NCBI GenBank assembly: GCA_963761705.1
Contig: CAVXHK010000001.1
Span: forward strand, 62,001-126,000
Source: CAVVKW01 sp963761705
Lineage (GTDB): Bacteria; Verrucomicrobiota; Verrucomicrobiia; Chthoniobacterales; JAATET01
Length of the DNA stretch: 64,000 bases
Direction: 5' to 3'
In this document: one piece after another, positions 59,227 to 64,000 of the stretch
Position numbering within the stretch: the first letter of the stretch is position 1
Layout: every line of letters begins with the position of its first letter
Program-made: the position numbers and the translations under genes
The notes under the pieces: model-generated
Told to the model about the DNA's origin: nothing
Seen by the model: only the letters and a program-made list of their open reading frames with translations
Databases searched by the model: none

Positions 59227-61704
59227 TCACTCCGCAAAAAAATCCATCTGATCCGCGTTCGCGATCGCCGCCATGTCCCGCCGCTTCTTCCCCCCGGCGG
59301 CAATCGCCGGCTTCCCCTCCGCGTTCAACTCGCTCGCCTCCAAGTTCGCCAGGATCTGCTTCGCTCGCTCGATCACGCTGCCCGGCAACCCCGCCAATCG
59401 CCCGACCTGGATCCCGTAACTCTGATCCGCCCGCCCCGCCACGATCTTGCGCAAAAAGATCACCTCATCGTTCCACTCCCGCACCGACACGCTCAGATTC
59501 TTCACCCCATCCCGCGTTCGGTCCAGGTCCGTCAGCTCGTGGTAATGCGTTGCGAAGAGGGTTCGGCAACCGATCTCGTCGTGCAAATGCTCCGCCACGC
59601 TCCACGCGATCGACAACCCGTCGAACGTCGACGTTCCGCGCCCGATTTCGTCGAGGATCACGAGGCTGTCCCGCGTCGCGTTGTTGATGATGTTTGCCGT
59701 CTCGTTCATCTCGACCATGAACGTCGACTGACCCCGCGACAGATCGTCGTTGGCCCCGACCCGGGTAAAAATCCGATCCGTCACCCCGATCCGCGCGCTC
59801 GCCGCCGGGACGAAACTCCCCACCTGCGCCATCAGCACCAACAAAGCCACCTGCCGGATGTAAGTCGATTTACCCGCCATGTTTGGTCCGGTCAAAATGG
59901 CGAACCGCCCCTCGCCCAAGTTGAGCGCCGTGTCGTTCGGCACAAAGCGCTCCTCCCCCGTGCGCTGATCCAATACCGGGTGCCGCCCCTCCTCGATTTC
60001 CAGCGCCCCGTCCGCCACCACCTCCGGTCGGCAATACCCAAACACCCGCGCCGTCTCGGCCAAAGACGCCAACGCGTCCACCGACCCCAGCGCCGCTGCC
60101 GTCTCCTGCAGCTGCCCCAGCGCATCGTTCACCATCCGCCGCAACCGCTGGAAGATCTCGATCTCCAGCGCCTTCGCCCGCTCCTCCGCGCCGAGGATTT
60201 TTCCCTCGATCTCCTTCAGCTCCGGCGTGATGAAGCGCTCCGCGTTCGTCGTCGTCTGCTTGCGGTGATAATCCTCCGGCACGTTGCCCAAGTTTGCCTT
60301 CGTGATCTCGATAAAATACCCGAAGACCGAATTGTAGCGCACCTTGAGCGACCTGATTGCCGTCCGCTCAATCTCCCGCTCCTGCAATTGCGAGAGCCAA
60401 GCCTTCCCCTCCCGACCCGCTCCCCGCAGCTCGTCCAGCGTCGCATCGTAACCCTCCCGGATCATCCCGCCATCCCGCAACAGCGCCGGTGGCTCGTCCG
60501 CCACCCCCGCCCGCAACTCCGCCGTCAACTCCGGCAGATCGTGCAAGCCCGCCACCAGCCGCCCCACCAACTCCCCGCCCAGCGCCGCCACCCGCTCCCG
60601 CACCCGCGGCACTTTCTCCAACGAATCCGCCACCGCCGCCAAGTCCCGCGCGTTCCCCGCCGTCCCGCTCAGCCGCGCCGCCGACCGCTCCAGATCGCGG
60701 ATTCCCCCCAGCACGTCCCGCAGCTCCGCCAGCGAGATCCCGTCCTCGAGACAAGTCCCGACCACCTCCTGCCGCTCCACGATCGGCCCCACCTCACGCA
60801 GCGGGTGCAAAATCCACTCCCGCAGCGTCCGCGCCCCCATCGGCGTGACCGTCGCGTCCAACGCCCCGAGCAAAGTCATTCCCCGTCCACCCCGCGAGTT
60901 CACCAGCTCCAAGTGAGACTGAGTCGCCGCGTCCAGGATGAGAAATTCGCTCACCCGATAGGGCCGCAGGCCTCGCAGGTGCGACACGTTCCGCCGCATC
61001 TGCCGCGTGAGATAATGCAGCACCGCCCCCGCCGCCCCGACCGCCGCCCGCATGCCCGAGCAACCGAACCCGTCCAGCGATTGCACCTTGAAATGAGCCA
61101 GCAGCGCCGACTCCGCCGGATCGGTCTCGAACGCGTAGCCCTCCACCGCGTTCGCCGCCCCCGCCGCCTTCAGCGTCGCCACCTGCTCCTCCGGCACGAG
61201 CAGTTCCGCCGGACTCATCCGCGCCAACTCGTCCAACAACTGCGCCATCGACCCCACCTCCGTCAGCCGAAACTCGCCCGTGCTCAGATCCACGAACGCC
61301 AACCCGTAGCAGCCCTTCCGCTCGCACACCGCCGCGAGATAATTCTGCTTCCGCTCGTCCAACCCGAAGTCGTCGAGGGTCCCCGCGCTCAAGATTTGCG
61401 CCAACTCCCGCCGCACGAGCTTCCCGGCCTGCACTTCCCCGACTTGGTCACAAATCGCGACCCGTTTCCCCGCCGCGATCAGCTTTTCGATGTATCCCTT
61501 CGCGGCGTGATACGGCACGCCGCACATCGGCGTCGTCCCGCGTTTCGTCAGCGCAATGTTGAGAATGCCCGCCGCTTCCTTCGCGTCGTCGCCAAACATC
61601 TCGTAAAAATCCCCCAGGCGAATGAGCAGCAAAGTCCCCGCCGGCAGATCCCGCCGCACGGCTAGATACTGCCGCATCATCGGGGTCACCTTTTCCTCAG
61701 CCAT
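59227..61704 (-). CDS. mutS: DNA mismatch repair protein MutS
   Basis: 825 residues. Mismatch recognition in MLIRLGDFYEMFGDDAKEAA (FxE site), connector and clamp domains, Walker A FAILTGPNMAGKSTYIRQVA (about residue 608), FTRVGANDDLSRGQSTFMVE, Walker B LVILDEIGRGTSTFDGLSIA and FATHYHELTDL. Ends in the C-terminal dimerisation region. Located 158 bases downstream of miaB, separated by a large inverted repeat; mutL is not in the window. Confidence 0.96.
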   Translation of the reverse strand: MAEEKVTPMMRQYLAVRRDLPAGTLLLIRLGDFYEMFGDDAKEAAGILNIALTKRGTTPMCGVPYHAAKGYIEKLIAAGKRVAICDQVGEVQAGKLVRRELAQILSAGTLDDFGLDERKQNYLAAVCERKGCYGLAFVDLSTGEFRLTEVGSMAQLLDELARMSPAELLVPEEQVATLKAAGAANAVEGYAFETDPAESALLAHFKVQSLDGFGCSGMRAAVGAAGAVLHYLTRQMRRNVSHLRGLRPYRVSEFLILDAATQSHLELVNSRGGRGMTLLGALDATVTPMGARTLREWILHPLREVGPIVERQEVVGTCLEDGISLAELRDVLGGIRDLERSAARLSGTAGNARDLAAVADSLEKVPRVRERVAALGGELVGRLVAGLHDLPELTAELRAGVADEPPALLRDGGMIREGYDATLDELRGAGREGKAWLSQLQEREIERTAIRSLKVRYNSVFGYFIEITKANLGNVPEDYHRKQTTTNAERFITPELKEIEGKILGAEERAKALEIEIFQRLRRMVNDALGQLQETAAALGSVDALASLAETARVFGYCRPEVVADGALEIEEGRHPVLDQRTGEERFVPNDTALNLGEGRFAILTGPNMAGKSTYIRQVALLVLMAQVGSFVPAASARIGVTDRIFTRVGANDDLSRGQSTFMVEMNETANIINNATRDSLVILDEIGRGTSTFDGLSIAWSVAEHLHDEIGCRTLFATHYHELTDLDRTRDGVKNLSVSVREWNDEVIFLRKIVAGRADQSYGIQVGRLAGLPGSVIERAKQILANLEASELNAEGKPAIAAGGKKRRDMAAIANADQMDFFAE

Positions 61705-61718
61705 TTATCCGGGGAGGA

Positions 61719-61866
61719 TTTGAACAGAAGGTCGCAAAGGTCGCAAAGAATACAGGAAGGAAGAAAATGAAATCACCGGCAATCCGCGCCAGCGGGAGCC
61801 GTTCGCAGTCCCCTTTTCATCCGGATTCTTCGCGACGTTTGCGCTTTTCGCGACCTTCTGTTCAAA
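61719..61866. repeat. 148-bp element with 17-bp perfect terminal inverted repeats between miaB and mutS
   Basis: The arms are TTTGAACAGAAGGTCGC at 61719-61735 and its exact complement at 61850-61866. Inside the left arm GGTCGCAAA is repeated in tandem. The right arm includes the miaB stop codon. The size and ends suggest a small non-autonomous mobile-type or REP/BIME-like repeat; no coding capacity is seen. Confidence 0.65.
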
Positions 61867-63226
61867 ACGTATTCACGACCGGATCGCCATAAAGCGTCGT
61901 CGTCGACCGCCCGACCACGTTCACGTCCATCACCTGCCCGACGTGCCGATCCGCGCCTTCGAAGACCACGATCTTGTTCGTCCGCGTCCGACCCATGAGC
62001 CGCTCGTCGTTCTTTCGACTCACGCCTTCGCAAAGAATCTCCATCCGCTTCCCCACGCACGCCTCCAATTTCCGTTCGACGTTCGCGTTGATCAATCCGA
62101 GCAGCTCCTGGTTCCGCCGCTCCTTCACGTCCTCCTCGACCTGCCCGTCCATTTCCGCTGCGGGCGTGTCCTTCCTTTTCGAATACCGAAAGATGAACGC
62201 GTTATCGAAATCCGCCTCCCGCGCCAACTCGCAAGTCTCCGCAAAATCTTCCTCCGTCTCACCCGGGAACCCAACGATCACATCCGTCGTGATCGCGATG
62301 CCCGGACGCGCCGCCCGCAACTGCGCGACCAGCTCCAGATAACGCTCCCGCGTGTAAGCCCGGTGCATTGCCTTCAACAAGCGGTTCGATCCCGATTGCA
62401 CCGGGAAGTGAGTGTGTTCCATCAATCGCGGCAACCGCGCGAACGCCTCCACCAGATCCGCCCGAAAACCCACCGGATGCGGCGAAGTGAACCGCAGCCG
62501 CTCCAACCCATCCACCCCGTGTACCGCGTCGAGCAACTGCACGAACGGACTCTTCCCGCCCACTTTCTCGAACTCGTGCCGCCCGTAGAGATTCACGATC
62601 TGGCCGAGTAGCGTCACCTCGCGCACGCCTCGCTCGACCAACCCACGCACCTCCGTGACGATCTCGTCGATCGGTCGGGACCGCTCGCTCCCCCGCGTCG
62701 CGGGCACGATGCAGAAAGTGCACTTCATGTTGCAACCCTGCATGATCGAAACGAACGCCGTTGCCTGCCGATCCTTCAGCGCGTGATCGCGGATCGTATT
62801 CTGCGACCCCTCCTCCTCCTCGACGTCCACGATGGGCAGCCGCTCGTTGTCGATCCGAGCCTCGAAGTTTCGCTTGAGCAGCTCGTCGACGTGATCCGCC
62901 ACGCGGTGAAATTTCTGCGTTCCCACCACCAGATCCACGTGCGGCGACGTCTTCGTCAATTCCTCACCCCGGCTCTGCGCCATGCATCCCAGGTAGCCCA
63001 ACACCAGGTGCGGCCGATCCCGCCGCAGCTTCCGCAGAAACCCCATCTTCCCGATCGCCTTCTGCTCCGCCATGTCCCGCACGCTGCAGGTATTAAGGAG
63101 GATCACATCCGCGTCCGACTCGCCCGCCGCCAGCCGATACCCGCGCCCCTCGAACGTCCGCGCCACCTGTTCGGAGTCGCGCTCGTTCATCTGGCAGCCG
63201 TAAGTTTTGATGTAGACGCTTGGCAT
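61862..63226 (-). CDS. miaB: tRNA-2-methylthio-N6-dimethylallyladenosine synthase MiaB
   Basis: 454 residues. Adds a methylthio group at A37 of tRNAs. N-terminal cluster cysteines in VYIKTYGCQMNERDSEQVAR, LNTCSVRDMAEQK and YLGCMAQSRGEEL; radical SAM cysteines in MQGCNMKCTFCIVPATRGSE; then LLGQIVNLYG, HFPVQSGSNRLLKAMHRAYT, DVIVGFPGETEEDFAETCEL; C-terminal TRAM domain ending GDPVVNTF. Its stop is inside the inverted repeat. Divergent from the agmatine deiminase gene with 91 bases between. Confidence 0.95.
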   Translation of the reverse strand: MPSVYIKTYGCQMNERDSEQVARTFEGRGYRLAAGESDADVILLNTCSVRDMAEQKAIGKMGFLRKLRRDRPHLVLGYLGCMAQSRGEELTKTSPHVDLVVGTQKFHRVADHVDELLKRNFEARIDNERLPIVDVEEEEGSQNTIRDHALKDRQATAFVSIMQGCNMKCTFCIVPATRGSERSRPIDEIVTEVRGLVERGVREVTLLGQIVNLYGRHEFEKVGGKSPFVQLLDAVHGVDGLERLRFTSPHPVGFRADLVEAFARLPRLMEHTHFPVQSGSNRLLKAMHRAYTRERYLELVAQLRAARPGIAITTDVIVGFPGETEEDFAETCELAREADFDNAFIFRYSKRKDTPAAEMDGQVEEDVKERRNQELLGLINANVERKLEACVGKRMEILCEGVSRKNDERLMGRTRTNKIVVFEGADRHVGQVMDVNVVGRSTTTLYGDPVVNTF

Positions 63227-63317
63227 CGAGAGTCGCGGAACCTACACCGCGACGCCGGGCAATTCACGCTCAGAAATTCCCTTGTCCCTCCCACCCCGCG
63301 GGCGGACTATTCCCATC

Positions 63318-64000
63318 ATGCCCGACGCGACCCCCACCAGTCTCGGCTACTCCATGCCCGCCGAGTGGTCCCCCCACGAAGCCACTTGGATCTCCTGGCC
63401 CCACCCCGACGGGATCAGCTTTCCCGGCTGCTACGACCGCGTGATTCCCACGTTCGTCAAGATGGTCAACGCCATCGCCGAATCCGAAACGGTCCACATC
63501 AACGTCAAAGACACCGACCAGGAACGCACCATCCGCCGCCTCCTCAACGGGGCACCAGCCGAACGGATCGAATTTTATCCCATCGCGACCAACGAACCCT
63601 GGTGCCGCGATCACGGCCCGATTTTCATCAAAAAACCGGACGCCCCCCGGCTCGCGATCATCGACTTCGGCTACAACGCTTGGGGTTACAAGTATCCGCC
63701 CTTCGACGACGATGACGACGTTCCGACGCAGATCGGCCAACGCCTCGGTCTCGACGTCTTCGACGTCGGTGACTTCGTCCTCGAAGGCGGCTCCATCGAC
63801 GTCAACGGCACCGGCACCCTCCTCACCACCGAGAGCTGCCTCCTCAACCCCAATCGCAACCCCCACCTCGGCAAATCCGACATCGAGCAACTCCTCCGCG
63901 ACAACCTCGGCGTCCACACCATCATCTGGCTCGGCGACGGCATCGAGGGCGACGACACCGACGGGCACGTCGATGACCTTACTCGCTTCGTCGGCGAGAA
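63318..64000 (+). CDS. aguA: Agmatine deiminase (peptidyl-arginine deiminase family), 3' end beyond window
   Basis: About 227 residues visible of some 340-370. Hydrolyses agmatine to N-carbamoylputrescine in polyamine synthesis. MPAEWSPHEATWISWPHPDG is the family opening; NEPWCRDHGPIFI, DFGYNAWGYKYPPFDDDDDV, FVLEGGSIDVNGTGTLLTTE and GDDTDGHVDDLTRFV carry the expected catalytic Asp, Glu and His. The catalytic Cys lies past the edge. The ATG at 63318 fits the domain start. Confidence 0.93.
   Translation, partial: MPDATPTSLGYSMPAEWSPHEATWISWPHPDGISFPGCYDRVIPTFVKMVNAIAESETVHINVKDTDQERTIRRLLNGAPAERIEFYPIATNEPWCRDHGPIFIKKPDAPRLAIIDFGYNAWGYKYPPFDDDDDVPTQIGQRLGLDVFDVGDFVLEGGSIDVNGTGTLLTTESCLLNPNRNPHLGKSDIEQLLRDNLGVHTIIWLGDGIEGDDTDGHVDDLTRFVGE

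Noticed and set aside
59539..61665. 708-residue + strand frame antisense to mutS
   Set aside because: Arg/His/Pro-rich translation with no motifs; mutS is unequivocal on the other strand.
1..64000. tRNA, rRNA, CRISPR and classical riboswitch search by eye
   Set aside because: No cloverleaf with a TTCGA-type loop, no spaced identical repeats of CRISPR size, and leaders of moaA, thrS and hisG are too short or lack known riboswitch cores.

Overview
The window is GC-rich, densely coded bacterial chromosome with no rRNA, tRNA or CRISPR array that I can see. It most likely comes from a member of Verrucomicrobiota. The pointers are a secreted protein of the Verrucomicrobia-associated TIGR02597 type, PEP-CTERM-tailed secreted proteins, a MqnD-type futalosine menaquinone gene, a small bS22/AURKAIP1-like ribosomal protein behind hisG, and long TPR and OmpA proteins. 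This assignment is inference from gene content. Several long genes carry a single-base frameshift (beta-mannosidase, one MFS transporter, recF), which suggests either assembly errors or ongoing decay.

Layout. 1-8.6 kb: glnD (running off the left edge), a small membrane protein, beta-mannosidase, a membrane-anchored OmpA protein, a DUF2062 protein, hisG and a 34-residue ribosomal protein. 8.6-14.9 kb: a TPR protein facing a minus-strand run of a PEP-CTERM-like serine protease, mnmE, pyrD and mqnD. 15-22.3 kb: two MFS transporters, recF interrupted at its last codon by an IS1202/ISNCY-like element with a 16-17 bp target duplication, then two secreted proteins. 22.4-33 kb: a methyltransferase, a Fur-family regulator, a HAD phosphatase, a lipase-like hydrolase, moaA-moaC-mogA, an Mla/MCE lipid transporter (STAS, permease, ATPase, MCE protein), a CE7 esterase, two small lipoproteins and moeB with a rhodanese domain. 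33-42 kb: a 1265-residue hybrid histidine kinase, a Trm112-like protein, a repeat-containing secreted protein divergent from a LuxR regulator with a degenerate receiver, thrS and a Tat-exported aldo/keto reductase. 42-49 kb: a gliding-type ABC exporter (ATPase, permease, GldG-like, DUF4340) behind pqqC-pqqD-pqqE, with no pqqA or pqqB in view. 49-56.2 kb: a cyclic-nucleotide-binding-fold protein, a phosphoesterase, then the retinal/rhodopsin operon. 56.3-64 kb: a Fpg-family glycosylase, a TolC-type channel, a YnbE-YdbL fusion lipoprotein, mutS, miaB and the start of an agmatine deiminase.

The most coherent system is the light-driven proton-pump operon at 50.65-56.18 kb. It holds a xanthorhodopsin-type rhodopsin followed by an isoprenyl diphosphate synthase, phytoene desaturase, phytoene synthase, a fused CrtYcd lycopene cyclase and a Blh/Brp beta-carotene 15,15'-dioxygenase. 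From crtE onward every gene overlaps the next by 4-14 bases. Together they could make beta-carotene, cleave it to retinal and load the opsin. Two features are odd: the rhodopsin reading frame begins at helix B, with no helix A encoded upstream in any frame, and the CrtE-like protein lacks the second aspartate-rich motif. The YnbE-YdbL fusion, the pqqCDE set without a substrate peptide, and the long-duplication IS element that changes the end of recF are the next most interesting items.
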